From assembly GCA_963769945.1 (NCBI GenBank), contig CAVYOA010000008.1, positions 88,525 through 152,524 of the forward strand: a DNA stretch of 64,000 bases, written 5' to 3'. A model generated the notes under the pieces. That model was not told the origin of the DNA, did not search any database, and worked only from the letters and a program-made list of their open reading frames with translations. This document shows positions 18,208 through 25,710 of the stretch, one piece after another. The stretch's first letter is position 1. Every line of letters begins with the position of its first letter. Made by a program: the position numbers and the translations under genes. The stretch comes from WHSW01 sp963769945 (GTDB lineage: Bacteria > Actinomycetota > Thermoleophilia > Solirubrobacterales > 70-9).

Positions 18208-18783
18208 TCAGTCCGTTGCGCGCTCGTAGATCAGCAGCGCGACGCCCGAGTCGTAGGCCTTTGCGTCGGCGAGCCGCAGCGTCTTCATCTCGCCGGGGTC
18301 CGGGAACATCCGCAACCCGTCGGCGACCAGCACCGGATGCACCATCGCGCGGTATTCGTCGACAAGGTCGGCCTCGACCAGCGCGTGGACGAGCTGGGCT
18401 GAGCCGTTGACGAGGACCGGGCCAGCGTCGGCATCGCGCAGCTTCGCGACCTCTTCCAGCGGATCGCCCGAGAGCACGGTCGTGTTCTCCCACTCGGGAT
18501 CGGTGAGCGTCGAGGAGATGACGTACTTGGGCATCGAGTTGATCTTGTCGGTGAACGGGTCGCTGCGGTCGCGCTGCGGCCAGGCGGCAGCGAAGCCCTC
18601 GTATGTCTTTCGCCCGAGCAGCAGCGACTCGGCCTCGTCAAGCTCCTCGCTCTTGTAGGCAAAGTGATCCTCGCCGTAGGTCGACTTGAAAGTCCAGCCG
18701 GTGTGTGGGTGGGTCTGCTCGCCACCGGGCGCCTCCATGACGCCGTTGAGGCTGACGAACTCCGAAACGATCAACTTGCTCAT
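18208..18783 (-). CDS. Dihydrofolate-reductase/RibD C-terminal family reductase
   Basis: The 191-residue protein starts at ATG 18783 (MSKLIVSEFVSLNGVME). The block LLLGRKTYEGFAAAWP and the terminal VLVADGLRMFP are characteristic of the RibD-C/DHFR-like family common in Actinobacteria (YyaP/YqjY type). Relatives bind NADPH, but their natural substrate is usually unknown and they are distinct from housekeeping FolA. The gene is monocistronic as far as spacing shows. Confidence 0.85.
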   Translation of the reverse strand: MSKLIVSEFVSLNGVMEAPGGEQTHPHTGWTFKSTYGEDHFAYKSEELDEAESLLLGRKTYEGFAAAWPQRDRSDPFTDKINSMPKYVISSTLTDPEWENTTVLSGDPLEEVAKLRDADAGPVLVNGSAQLVHALVEADLVDEYRAMVHPVLVADGLRMFPDPGEMKTLRLADAKAYDSGVALLIYERATD

Positions 18784-18885
18784 CGCGAGTCCCTTTCTTG
18801 AGACGAAGCTCTCGGTGTTGTTACCCGATCCTGGCACGGCCTGAAACGAAAGCCCGTTGCGGTGAGCTCGTGGTTGTCGACGCCC

Positions 18886-19657
18886 TCACGGCGCGAGCGC
18901 CGAGAAATCACCGCTGTCGCGAATCGCCGTGGCGCTCGCCTTCGCCGCAGCCATCGCGATACTCGCAAGCCAGCTGCCCAGGCTCACCCGCTGGGCTCCC
19001 GCCGCGACGATGCCGTCCATCGACATCTCGGGAAAGGCGAGAACGTTGACTGGCTTCGAAGTCGCCGAGCAGATCGCTCGGATCTCTTCGTCGGTGCGTA
19101 TCGCAGGCGCGTAGAGGACGTCGGCGCCAGCGGCCTCATAGGCCTGCAGGCGCCGGATCGTGTCATCGAGGTCGGGGTTGTCGCGGAAATGGTTCTCGGC
19201 GCGCGCAGTCAGGGTGAACGGGAAGTCGAGCGCGCGGGCCGCCTCGACCGCGGCCGCTATCCGCTCTGTCGCTCGGTCGAGCTCATAGATGTAAGCCACC
19301 GGCGGGGTCCCAGTCCTCGATCGAGCCGCCGACGGCACCTGCAGCGGCGACGCCAGCGATCGCGCGCGCGACGTCGGCTGGCTCTGATCCGTAGCCATGT
19401 TCGAGATCCATCGAGACGGGGAGATCGGTGGCTTGATCGAGCGCCTGTGCGTGTTCGATCGACTCCGCCAGGCTCACCTCGCCATCAGATCGACCGAGCG
19501 TCTGGGCGAAACCGCCGCTGGTGCTCGCGAGCGCGAGAAAACCAGCCGCCGCCAACGCTTGAGCGGACCCCGCGTCCCAAGCGTTGGCGATGATGAACGG
19601 CTCGCCCTGATGCAGGGCGCGAAAGGTTTGCGCCTTTTCGAGCTGTGAAGGGGTCAT
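18886..19657 (-). pseudogene. Isocitrate lyase/PEP mutase family enzyme, frameshifted
   Basis: The N-terminal part (ATG 19657) carries NAWDAGSAQALAAAGF, ALASTSGGFAQTLG and GGSIEDWDPAG. The C-terminal part continues in another frame as YIYELDRATERI, LTARAENHF, GADVLYAP and MSMDGIVAAGAQRVSLG. This is the normal order for the ICL/PEP-mutase superfamily (relatives include oxaloacetate decarboxylase-like and methylisocitrate-lyase-like enzymes). The break lies at ~19293. Adding back GC (GGC to GGCGC) restores one frame through the junction. The start overlaps the stop of the upstream dehydrogenase by four bases, so the two form an operon. Confidence 0.72.
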
Positions 19658-20832
19658 CGTCGAATCGCCGGCGCCTGACCAAGGCCTGCCGCGCTGCGCG
19701 GGTCGATGAGGATCTTGGCGTGCTTTTCGGGATCACCGAGAGCATCGAAGGCTGCGTCGACACCCTCGAGCCCGACCTCGCCGGTGATCAGGGGACGGGG
19801 GTCGACCTCGCCCTCGGCCAGCATCTGCAGCGTGTCGCGGAACTCGAGCGGCGTGTAGGCGATCACAAAACGCAGGTCGATCTCCTTGTTGATCGCCATC
19901 GCCGGCTTGAACTGGTCGGGACCGACACAGACGCCGACGACGACGATGCGTGAGAACAATGGCGCCCCGTCGATGACGCTCTCGATCATGCCCGGCACCC
20001 CGACGCATTCGAAGATCACCGGATGCTTCGGCGCGACGCCGAGCTTTTCCGCGAGGCGCCACGTATGCCACCAGCCGACCGGCAGGCGGCCGAGCTTCTC
20101 GCGCGTGCCGACGGCAAGCTCGAGCGCCGCGGGGATATCCGCGACGTGGCCGTGTCCGTCGACGGCCGAGAACGGGGACGCCTCGGCCGGGTCGACGACG
20201 ACGTCGGCCCCACAAGCCTCGGCGAGGCCGCGGCGCGCCGGCGAGAAGTCGCTAGCCACGACCGTGCGCACTCCCTTGGACTTGAGCATCAGGATCACCC
20301 CGAGGCCGACTGGCCCGCAGCCGATCACGATCGCGACCTGCTTCTTGGCGACCGCGCCTCGGCGCACAGCGTGCAACGCCACCGCCATCGGCTCGGTCAG
20401 CGCCGCGACGTCGGCTGCCAATCCATTGGGCACGGGTAGCGTCAGCGACTCCTCGACCAGCAACTGGTCGGCGTAAGCGCCCGGTGCGTGGACCGAGAGG
20501 CCGATCGTGTCGACGCCCTGGGGGCCGCGGATCATCGGCAGAGCGACGACCGGCGTCCCGGTCGGCACGTCGGCCTTGCACCTCGGTCCATACTCGGCGA
20601 TCTCGCCAGAGAACTCGTGGCCGAAGACGACAGCCTCATGTGAGCGGCCGAGGCGGTCATAGCCCGCACGCGCGGCCAGCTCGGCCCATTCGTCGAGGCC
20701 GTGGCGCGCGTGCAGGTCCGATCCGCAGATCCCGCACCGCACAACCCGGAGCCGGACCTGTCCGCGCCCGGGCGTCGGCTCGGGCCGCTCGACGATTTCG
20801 AGCTCTGCGTTTTGACAGACGACCGCCCTCAT
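19654..20832 (-). CDS. Zinc-binding dehydrogenase (MDR family)
   Basis: This 392-residue protein starts at ATG 20832. Motifs are CGICGSDLHARH and GHEFSGE for catalytic zinc, and a nucleotide loop VIGCGPVGLGVI. The structural-zinc four-cysteine lobe seen in classical MDR enzymes is missing, because the corresponding segment reads YGPRCKADVPTG. The length and layout fit 2,3-butanediol/threonine-type or crotonyl-type MDRs without that lobe. It overlaps the ICL/PEP-mutase-like gene by ATGA. Joint action (oxidation of a hydroxy acid followed by C-C cleavage) is a plausible inference. Confidence 0.82.
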   Translation of the reverse strand: MRAVVCQNAELEIVERPEPTPGRGQVRLRVVRCGICGSDLHARHGLDEWAELAARAGYDRLGRSHEAVVFGHEFSGEIAEYGPRCKADVPTGTPVVALPMIRGPQGVDTIGLSVHAPGAYADQLLVEESLTLPVPNGLAADVAALTEPMAVALHAVRRGAVAKKQVAIVIGCGPVGLGVILMLKSKGVRTVVASDFSPARRGLAEACGADVVVDPAEASPFSAVDGHGHVADIPAALELAVGTREKLGRLPVGWWHTWRLAEKLGVAPKHPVIFECVGVPGMIESVIDGAPLFSRIVVVGVCVGPDQFKPAMAINKEIDLRFVIAYTPLEFRDTLQMLAEGEVDPRPLITGEVGLEGVDAAFDALGDPEKHAKILIDPRSAAGLGQAPAIRR

Positions 20833-21012
20833 CGAGAACGCCGTCGGCGGCGGGGACCGGTCACGCGCGCACTATCGCACGGCAACGGCGAACGGCAAGA
20901 ATGGCCGATCCGCCCCAGGTTCACTTCCTCGAAGCGTTCCCGGTCGGCGACCCGGCCAAAGGCCAGATCGCGCACTAGTCGGGCATCGCATCACGCCGAC
21001 TAGGGTGTCCAC

Positions 21013-21478
21013 GTGGTCTCGCTTCGTCGGCTTAGCGAATCGAACCGTCAAGCGGCCGAGGCTTTGCGCGTATCGCCGAGCCAAGAGCGCTTCGTCAGCA
21101 GTGTCGCCGAGTCAATTCGCGAAGCCGCAGAACATCCCGACGCTTGCGCCTTGTACTGGGTGGTGCATGCCGAAGAGACACCAGTCGGGTTTGTGATGAT
21201 CGCCGACGAGGTCAGAAGTCCCGCCTACATACCGCACTACCTTTGGAAGCTCCTAATTGACGAGCGCTACCAGCGCCAAGGCTTCGGCACTGCCACGCTG
21301 GACTTGATCGTCGAGTATTTCGCGTGGCCGCGGAGTCGAGGCGCTGAGCACGTCCGCCGGCCAGGGCGACGGCAGTCCGGTCACCTTCTACGAGCGCTAC
21401 GGCTTTGAGCGCACCGGTGAAGTGCTCGACGATGAGGTGGTGCTTCAGCTCAGGCTCGGCCATTGGATCGAGCAGTAG
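21013..21478 (+). pseudogene. GNAT acetyltransferase, frameshifted
   Basis: From GTG 21013 the protein reads VGFVMIADE, WKLLIDERYQRQGFGTATL (the acetyl-CoA R/Q-x2-G-x-G/A loop) and VEYF, then shifts frame at ~21323. It continues in the correct order with GVEALSTSAGQGDGSPVTFYERYGFERTGEVLDDE to a stop at 21478. Insertion of two bases at GCG (GC to GCGC) restores a normal ~155-residue N-acetyltransferase with the family's terminal YERYGF motif. The substrate is unknown. A 7-bp inverted repeat (20976-20982 / 20996-21002) lies just upstream of the start. Confidence 0.7.
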
Positions 21479-21486
21479 CGACTCGG

Positions 21487-22068
21487 TTAGTTCGCCAAGC
21501 CTGCTGCTTCCAGGGCCTTCGCCATGTCGCTGTAATCGTGCTGCCAGACCACCAAGCCGCGTCGCACCGCAAAGAGCTGAAAGACCGGCTTGTGCACGGC
21601 GATGCCGCTTCCCGCTCCGTGTCCGCGCTGCTCGGCCGTAACGAGGAAGATATCTCCGAAGTCGAGGATCTCCTCGGGGTCGAATCGAAGGTCCTCGAAG
21701 GCATCGAGCCAGTTGCGCCACATCTCCAGGTATCCGGCATGCCCGCGGAAGACCACAGCCTGGTCTGGGGCTATCAGGTCTGGCCCGGGCCGATACTCGG
21801 TCTCAGGGTCCAGGCCCGTAAGGATCAGGTCGAAGTCTCGACGGTTAGCCGCCGCGTAGGTCCGCGCGATACGCCGGGCCACCATCCACCTCCGGAGCCG
21901 AGACTTGCGCGGCAGGCGCAAGAGCAAGGTGGCGAGCGCAAGGTAGAGGGTAGGAAGGCGAACCAAGAGGCGCTCATCCAGCTCCCGGCGCTGACTTGCG
22001 CGTTCGTTGATCGGGGGGAGCGCGATTCGAAAAAAACCGCGTTCGCCCGCGACGTGCTCCTGCGCCAT
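21487..22068 (-). CDS. SnoaL-like / NTF2-fold protein
   Basis: The 193-residue protein starts at ATG 22068. The second half (RTYAAANRRDFDLILTGL, then FRGHAGYLEMWRNWLDAF and FLVTAEQRGHG) has the alpha+beta cone pattern of NTF2-like SnoaL proteins common in Actinobacteria. The first ~65 residues are basic and Leu-rich (LPTLYLALATLLLRLPRK), an extension not part of the fold that may associate with the membrane. Family members may be enzymes or small-molecule binders. Nothing here indicates the ligand. It converges with the GNAT gene. Confidence 0.7.
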   Translation of the reverse strand: MAQEHVAGERGFFRIALPPINERASQRRELDERLLVRLPTLYLALATLLLRLPRKSRLRRWMVARRIARTYAAANRRDFDLILTGLDPETEYRPGPDLIAPDQAVVFRGHAGYLEMWRNWLDAFEDLRFDPEEILDFGDIFLVTAEQRGHGAGSGIAVHKPVFQLFAVRRGLVVWQHDYSDMAKALEAAGLAN

Positions 22069-22221
22069 CGCGTGGAGTATCTACGAACGTGCCGCTTTCG
22101 ATGCAACGCGCAACAAACCTCGGCCTGAGCCGGGACGACCGCCCGTCCTAGCCACGCGCCGACCGCCCGGCCGCGGAACGCAGATCCACGAGCCGGGCGA
22201 TCGAACGCTGTGGCGAGTCAG

Positions 22222-23067
22222 CTAACAGCTGCGTTCGGTATCCGAGCCTCCGCCGCCACGGCATATGTCGGCAGCCCCGCCGCCGAACAAGGCGTCGGCG
22301 CCGGACCCGCCGAAGAGGCCATCGGGGCCACCTCCGCCGCGAAGTACATCGTTGCCGCCGCCGCCGCGGATTTGGTCGTTGCCCGACCCGCCCTTGAGCA
22401 GATCATTGCCGGACTTGCCCTTGATCGAGTCGTTGCCGGCAGCGGCACAGACGATGTCCTTGCCGCCCAGGCCCTGCACCGTGTCGTCGCCTCCGAGCGC
22501 GAGGATCACGTCGTTCTTCTCGGTGCCGACGATGTTGTCAGCGCCAGCGGTACCCAGAATCGTGGGATTCCTTCCGGCGCAGGTCGCCCCGGCGCCACCC
22601 CCTCCGCCCGCTGCGACGACCGCGGTCGTCTCGGTGTCGCTGTTGTTCGCGGGCGTCGAGTCGGTGTCGGCTGCGGTCACGGTCGCGGTGTTCGAGACCT
22701 GGCCCGCCTTCTTCGCCAGGACCTTGATAGTCACCGAGGCTGAGGCGCCGCTAGCGAGCGTGCCGAGCGCGCACGTGACGGTCTTGCCGGTAGTCGTGCA
22801 GGTGCCCTGCGAGGGCACCGCCGAGACGAGGTCGAGCTCGTTCGGGAGCTTGTCCTCGACCTCGACTCCAGTTGCCGGGTCGGGACCGGCGTTGGCAGCC
22901 GTGAGCGTGTACGTCAGCTCCGTGTTCTCGGTGACTGGATCCGCGCTATCGGTCTTGGTGATCGACAGATCGCTTGCCGCCAAGGCCGACGCCGGTGCGA
23001 TCGCACCCACCGCCAGCACCGGCAGGGCCAATAGCCAGGCCTTACGAATTTTCGTTAGTGACTTCAT
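22222..23067 (-). CDS. Secreted DUF11-domain protein with RTX-type calcium-binding repeats
   Basis: The 281-residue protein starts with a signal peptide (residues ~1-31, ending ASALAASD). Residues ~32-150 form a DUF11 surface domain (LSITKTDSADPV, LTYTLTAANAGPDPATGV, SNTATVTAADTDSTPANNSDT). After a Gly-rich linker, residues ~165-281 hold about ten nonapeptide repeats of the type GGxGxDxLx (GGSGNDQI, GGGGNDVL, GGSGADALF), which fold as a calcium-bound beta-roll in RTX proteins. No toxin or protease domain is present, so a structural or adhesive role outside the cell is more likely. Confidence 0.85.
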   Translation of the reverse strand: MKSLTKIRKAWLLALPVLAVGAIAPASALAASDLSITKTDSADPVTENTELTYTLTAANAGPDPATGVEVEDKLPNELDLVSAVPSQGTCTTTGKTVTCALGTLASGASASVTIKVLAKKAGQVSNTATVTAADTDSTPANNSDTETTAVVAAGGGGGAGATCAGRNPTILGTAGADNIVGTEKNDVILALGGDDTVQGLGGKDIVCAAAGNDSIKGKSGNDLLKGGSGNDQIRGGGGNDVLRGGGGPDGLFGGSGADALFGGGAADICRGGGGSDTERSC

Positions 23068-23206
23068 TGAGAATGCTCTCTTTCGCCCCCGTTGATCTGC
23101 TTTGTGGTCACAACACGGGCGGTGACCGTGAGTCGCGATTTCCCACCGAAGCGTTCGGGTTGCCTCGGGGCGCTTACACTCTCGCTTTCACCTACAGGAG
23201 GACGAC

Positions 23207-23455
23207 ATGCCACGGACCAAGGCTCAACGCAGCGCCGCAGCGAAGAAGGGGGCCGCAACGCGCAAGCGCAACGCGGCAAAGTCCAGCGCAAAGGACGTTA
23301 AGAGCTCGGCGCGCAGCGCCGGAAAGAGCGTCGCCAAGGCCGCCAAGGCGGTCGGCAGCACCGCCAAGGGCGCCGCGGGCTCGGTCACCAAGCGAGCCGG
23401 CGCGTCGAGTGGCAAGGGCAAGCGCAAGACGAAGGCCAAGGCTAAAAAGCGCTGA
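23207..23455 (+). CDS. Lys/Ala-rich histone H1-like protein
   Basis: This 82-residue protein starts at ATG 23207 with a strong AGGAGG element 6-7 bases upstream. It is composed almost only of Lys, Ala, Ser, Arg and Gly, with repeated short AAK/AKK and KSxAK patterns, like the C-terminal tails of bacterial H1-like and HupB proteins. Such proteins bind DNA or RNA through charge. A nucleoid role is inferred from composition alone. It sits ~100 bases before the first recombinase remnant of the tRNA-linked island. Confidence 0.7.
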   Translation: MPRTKAQRSAAAKKGAATRKRNAAKSSAKDVKSSARSAGKSVAKAAKAVGSTAKGAAGSVTKRAGASSGKGKRKTKAKAKKR

Positions 23456-23551
23456 CGCCAGCCCAACCTCCTCACGCCTAGGTCCGGGCCCGCCGCCGCC
23501 GGACGACGATTGATCCGGAGCGACTCTGAGGGAGTCCTGCGCGCGTCCTAG

Positions 23552-23704
23552 CAGCGTATCGGCGAGCTTCGTAGCGAGAAGGCGGCACTCAAGGATGCCA
23601 TCGCTGGGATCGGCGCCGAACCCCAGGAAGCCGAGATAGCGGGGGCCCGATTCGTTTCTCGCGACGACGCACGGATCGTGGAACGGGTACGTCTGGCGGC
23701 GTGA
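23552..23704 (+). pseudogene. Recombinase C-terminal remnant A ending in att arm
   Basis: An open frame begins just after a TAG and reads QRIGELRSEKAALKDAIAGI, then EIAGA, then a tail RFVSRDDARIVERV and a stop. The first part matches the RIGELRGEKE segment of the recombinase remnant at 25.2-25.6 kb. Only the last ~50 codons remain, with no start or catalytic domain. It spans the 10-bp core TAGCGGGGGC (23637-23646) and continues into the 45-nt arm repeated at 24429 and 25076. Confidence 0.65.
23646..23690 (+). repeat. 45-nt att arm, copy A
   Basis: This segment begins CCCGATTCGTTTCTCGC and is repeated at 24429-24473 (39 of 45 bases the same) and 25076-25120 (40 of 45). Each copy encodes the same short C-terminal peptide tail. 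It directly follows the core TAGCGGGGGC that is also the 3' end of the tRNA-fMet gene, so it is interpreted as the element-side arm of an attachment site. Confidence 0.7.
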
Positions 23705-23752
23705 CACGGACGGATCCGGCCGGCGCTCGCCTCACTCCCCTGAGCTCAGTCG

Positions 23753-24190
23753 CTACGCCGCGGGAGCGGGGGCAGGCTCCTCCTCGGGGTGGGTCTGGTC
23801 GACCAGCTTCTTCGCTGTATAAGGCGCGATGCCCGGATTCGACTTCGGCAGCTTTGCCTTGACCAGGACCTCGTCACCGGCGGAGACGTCGTCGATGGTC
23901 TTGGCACCGTCGCCGTTGCTGTCGGTGGTGACGATCTTCGCCGAGGCAAAGTCAAACGCGACAGAGGTGCCGACGAGTTCGGCACGCTCGACGTGCTTGT
24001 TGCCCTTCGTGACCGCAATCGCGGCGCCGTCGCCGCTATAGGTGCCCTTGAAGACGTAGCCGACCGCGTGGCCGGGCTTATCTGGCTTGTCCGGCTTATC
24101 CGGCTTATCGGGCTTGGCGGCAAACGCCGCCGGCGCCGCTGTCAGGGCGATTGCGGCCAGTCCCGCCATGATTCTCGTCTTTAGATTCAC
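23753..24190 (-). CDS. Secreted protein with Lys-Pro-Asp repeats
   Basis: The 145-residue protein starts at GTG 24190 with GGGAGG upstream. A signal peptide ends at APAAFA, followed by four KPD repeats (24061-24119), then a compact domain of ~85 residues (GYVFKGTYSGDGAAIAV, VTTDSNGDGAKTIDDVSAGDEVLV). That domain resembles small OB-like beta domains in actinobacterial secreted proteins. It ends in a Pro/Ala/Glu tail. The function is unknown. It lies between recombinase remnants A and B on the opposite strand and may be cargo of an old integrative element. Confidence 0.65.
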   Translation of the reverse strand: MNLKTRIMAGLAAIALTAAPAAFAAKPDKPDKPDKPDKPGHAVGYVFKGTYSGDGAAIAVTKGNKHVERAELVGTSVAFDFASAKIVTTDSNGDGAKTIDDVSAGDEVLVKAKLPKSNPGIAPYTAKKLVDQTHPEEEPAPAPAA

Positions 24191-24334
24191 GGTTGCCTCC
24201 CTTGGTTGATAGCTAGCTTGCTATCGACTGGCCGCTTGTCCTGCTTGAGGCGCGTGGACGGCTCACACGCCCGCCGAAGCCATCCCGTTTCCACTGACCT
24301 CTCCGAGATCCACCACCCCTTAGACAGCCGAACA

Positions 24335-24487
24335 GCGACCGTGTCTGAGGCCGTCGCCGATGCCTTCGAGAACGCAGACGCCCTCCTGGCGGATGGCTCA
24401 AGCGTGGTTGTGAGAGACATAGCGGGGGCCCGATTCGTTTCTCGCTACGACGCACGAATAGTCGAGCGAGTACGCCTAGCGGCCTAG
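24335..24487 (+). pseudogene. Recombinase C-terminal remnant B ending in att arm
   Basis: The frame reads ATVSEAVADAFENADALL, then SSVVVRDIAGA and the tail RFVSRYDARIVERV before the TAG at 24485. The 95 bases 24335-24429 align without gaps to 25490-25584, the 3' end of the recombinase remnant that runs into the tRNA. After the shared core the two copies diverge: here the element arm follows, there the tRNA. No upstream catalytic part is present. Confidence 0.65.
24429..24473 (+). repeat. 45-nt att arm, copy B
   Basis: This is the second copy of the arm, 42 of 45 bases like copy C. The core TAGCGGGGGC lies immediately before it at 24420-24429. Recombinase sequence on the left, core, and element arm on the right together look like an attP-type junction, as expected between tandem elements. 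Confidence 0.65.
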
Positions 24488-24592
24488 CGAGACCGCTCCA
24501 TTCACGCGAAGGGAGCAGCAGGCGTCATGGGCTTCGAGGTGGTATTGAGGGCGCTGTCCAACCCGCGAAGTGAGGCCTGAAGGAGAGCTTGG

Positions 24593-24994
24593 ATGCCGAA
24601 GACACCTAAGCCAAGTACGACGCGAAAGCCCCCCGAGTCATCGGACAGCCACGCCGAGATCGAGGATTGGATCCGGCGCGTGATGCCGGACCTGCATCCC
24701 ATCGTAAAGCGGTTGGACGAGATGATCCGCGAGACCATCGACGGGCTTTCGTACGCCGTCAAATGGAAGAAGGCGTTCTACGGGTTGCCGGAGCTCGGGT
24801 GGGTGATCGAGATGGTCGCCTACGACGTCTCCGTGAACGTCGTCTTCCTGGGCGGCGCGGACTTCGACTCCCCGCCGCCGCTCGGCGAAGCAGGCCGGTC
24901 CCGCTACATCAAGGTCAGGACCCTGGAGGACGCGGAGGAACCGGAGCTGCGCAGGTGGATCGAGCAAGCGGGGCGCATCCCAGGGTGGAAATGA
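24593..24994 (+). CDS. DUF1801 domain protein
   Basis: The 133-residue protein starts at ATG 24593 with AAGGAGAG ~8 bases upstream. The sequence KRLDEMIRETIDGLSYAVKWKKAFYGL and the terminal IDRASG-like helix region (EEPELRRWIEQAG) are typical of DUF1801 (YdhG-like) proteins, which have a small alpha/beta fold and no established activity. The N-terminus is Pro/Ser-rich. It lies between att arms B and C as probable cargo. Its stop overlaps the start of a 47-codon frame by ATGA. Confidence 0.75.
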   Translation: MPKTPKPSTTRKPPESSDSHAEIEDWIRRVMPDLHPIVKRLDEMIRETIDGLSYAVKWKKAFYGLPELGWVIEMVAYDVSVNVVFLGGADFDSPPPLGEAGRSRYIKVRTLEDAEEPELRRWIEQAGRIPGWK

Positions 24995-25134
24995 GCCCGC
25001 GTCCGCTACTTCTCTGCGCGAAATGCAGCACCGTCCTGCCTGAGCCCATGCGTCGCAGTGAGATCGAATACCCGGCCCGATTCGTTTCTCGCTACGACGC
25101 ACGGATAGTCGAGCGGGTGCCCTTGAAAGCCTGA
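24991..25134 (+). CDS. Possible 47-aa CxxC peptide with att-encoded tail
   Basis: An ATG overlaps the DUF1801 stop by four bases (24991-24994). The frame encodes LLLCAKCSTVLPEPM, a single CxxC knuckle, then SEIEYPA followed by the arm-encoded tail RFVSRYDARIVERV. The overlap suggests translational coupling, but half of the frame is att sequence and only one metal-binding pair is present. It may be a chance frame at an integration junction. The function is unknown. Confidence 0.35.
   Translation: MSPRPLLLCAKCSTVLPEPMRRSEIEYPARFVSRYDARIVERVPLKA
25076..25120 (+). repeat. 45-nt att arm, copy C
   Basis: This is the third copy of the arm. Unlike copies A and B, it is preceded by CCCGG and not by the TAGCGGGGGC core or recombinase sequence, so it looks like a host-left/element-right junction (attL-like). 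The paired junction would be at 25575-25584 where recombinase meets the tRNA. Confidence 0.6.
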
Positions 25135-25167
25135 TCCAAGAAGTAGCGCTTCGCATGGAAAGCACAA

Positions 25168-25617
25168 CTTCTGCTTCCGCGCGTAAGCGAGCGTCTCCTC
25201 ATTCGTGAGGACTGGCTCGAGCGGCTCGTATTGCGCTTCTTTGAGCAGCGGATCTTCGGGCCGATGCGCCTAGAAAAACTCGCCAAGCAGCTACGCGACC
25301 ATGATCGCGATCAGCGCCGCAACGGCAAGCTCGCGGGTACGCGGATGCGCCAGCAGATCGCCGAACTCGACCGGAAGATCAAGGCTCAGGTCCAGGCGCT
25401 TGAGAAGGGGATCGAGCCCGAGTTGGTCTCCGAGCGAATCGGAGAGCTTCGCGGAGAGAAGGAGGCCCGGGCATCGCGTCGAATTGACGGCGACCGTTTC
25501 GGAGGCGGTCGCGGATGCCTTCGAGAACGCAAAAGCCCTCCAGGCGGAGGGCTCGAGCGTGGTAGCGACAGACATAGCGGGGGCAGGATTTGAACCTGCG
25601 ACCTCCGGGTTATGAGC
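25168..25617 (+). pseudogene. Serine-recombinase-type C-terminal remnant running into tRNA-fMet
   Basis: The frame without a start reads RVSERLLIREDWLERL, FFEQRIFGPMRLEKLAKQL, then a charged coiled-coil (QQIAELDRKIKAQVQALEKG) and ELVSERIGELRGEKE, as in C-terminal regions of large serine recombinases. It breaks frame at 25471. Insertion of GC there joins it to RVELTATVSEAVADAF and TDIAGA. Past the core the frame becomes GFEPATSGL, which is simply the antisense reading of the tRNA. The catalytic and DNA-binding domains are absent, so this is a dead integrase end beside its target. Confidence 0.65.
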
Positions 25618-25648
25618 CCGGCGAGCTACCTGACTGCTCCACCCCGCG
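25575..25648 (-). tRNA. tRNA-Met (CAT), initiator type
   Basis: On the minus strand the sequence folds as a cloverleaf. The acceptor strand is CGCGGGG/CCCCGC, the D arm includes GGAGCAGTCAGGTAGCTC, the anticodon stem CGGGC-TCATAAC-CCGG holds anticodon CAT, and the T arm is CGCAGG-TTCAAAT-CCTGC. The mismatched first pair and the GGG/CCC anticodon-stem pairs are initiator features. CCA is not encoded. Its 3' end coincides with the integration core TAGCGGGGGC, which explains the recombinase remnants beside it. Confidence 0.92.
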
Positions 25649-25710
25649 GCGTGTCGTTCAAGTTAGCAAGCTAGGCGCGAAAATCCACCGCGCAAGCGGG
25701 GTCCTGCAGG

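Noticed and set aside
19283..19300. Programmed ribosomal frameshifting in the PEP-mutase-like gene
   Set aside because: There is no slippery heptamer or downstream structure, and the same GC loss occurs in seven unrelated genes, so an error or shared mutation process explains it better.
20901..20978. 25-codon frame (MADPPQVHFLEAF start) upstream of the GNAT gene
   Set aside because: It is protein-like but very short, with a weak ribosome site and no relation to neighbours. It could be a remnant but cannot be supported.
22260..22560. Regular repeats suggesting a CRISPR or tandem-repeat array
   Set aside because: The period is 27 bases and it encodes GGxGxDxLx calcium-binding repeats in a clear secreted protein. 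No CRISPR spacers or cas genes are present anywhere in the window.
24061..24119. Short repeats coding Lys-Pro-Asp
   Set aside because: They are simple low-complexity linker repeats inside the secreted protein and not a mobile or regulatory repeat.
24208..24225. Inverted repeat GATAGC/GCTATC upstream of the secreted KPD protein
   Set aside because: The arms are six bases only, with no T run or second copy. It may be an operator but there is nothing to support it.
25585..25617. Peptide GFEPATSGL at the end of the recombinase remnant
   Set aside because: It is the usual antisense translation of a tRNA T-arm and not a protein motif.
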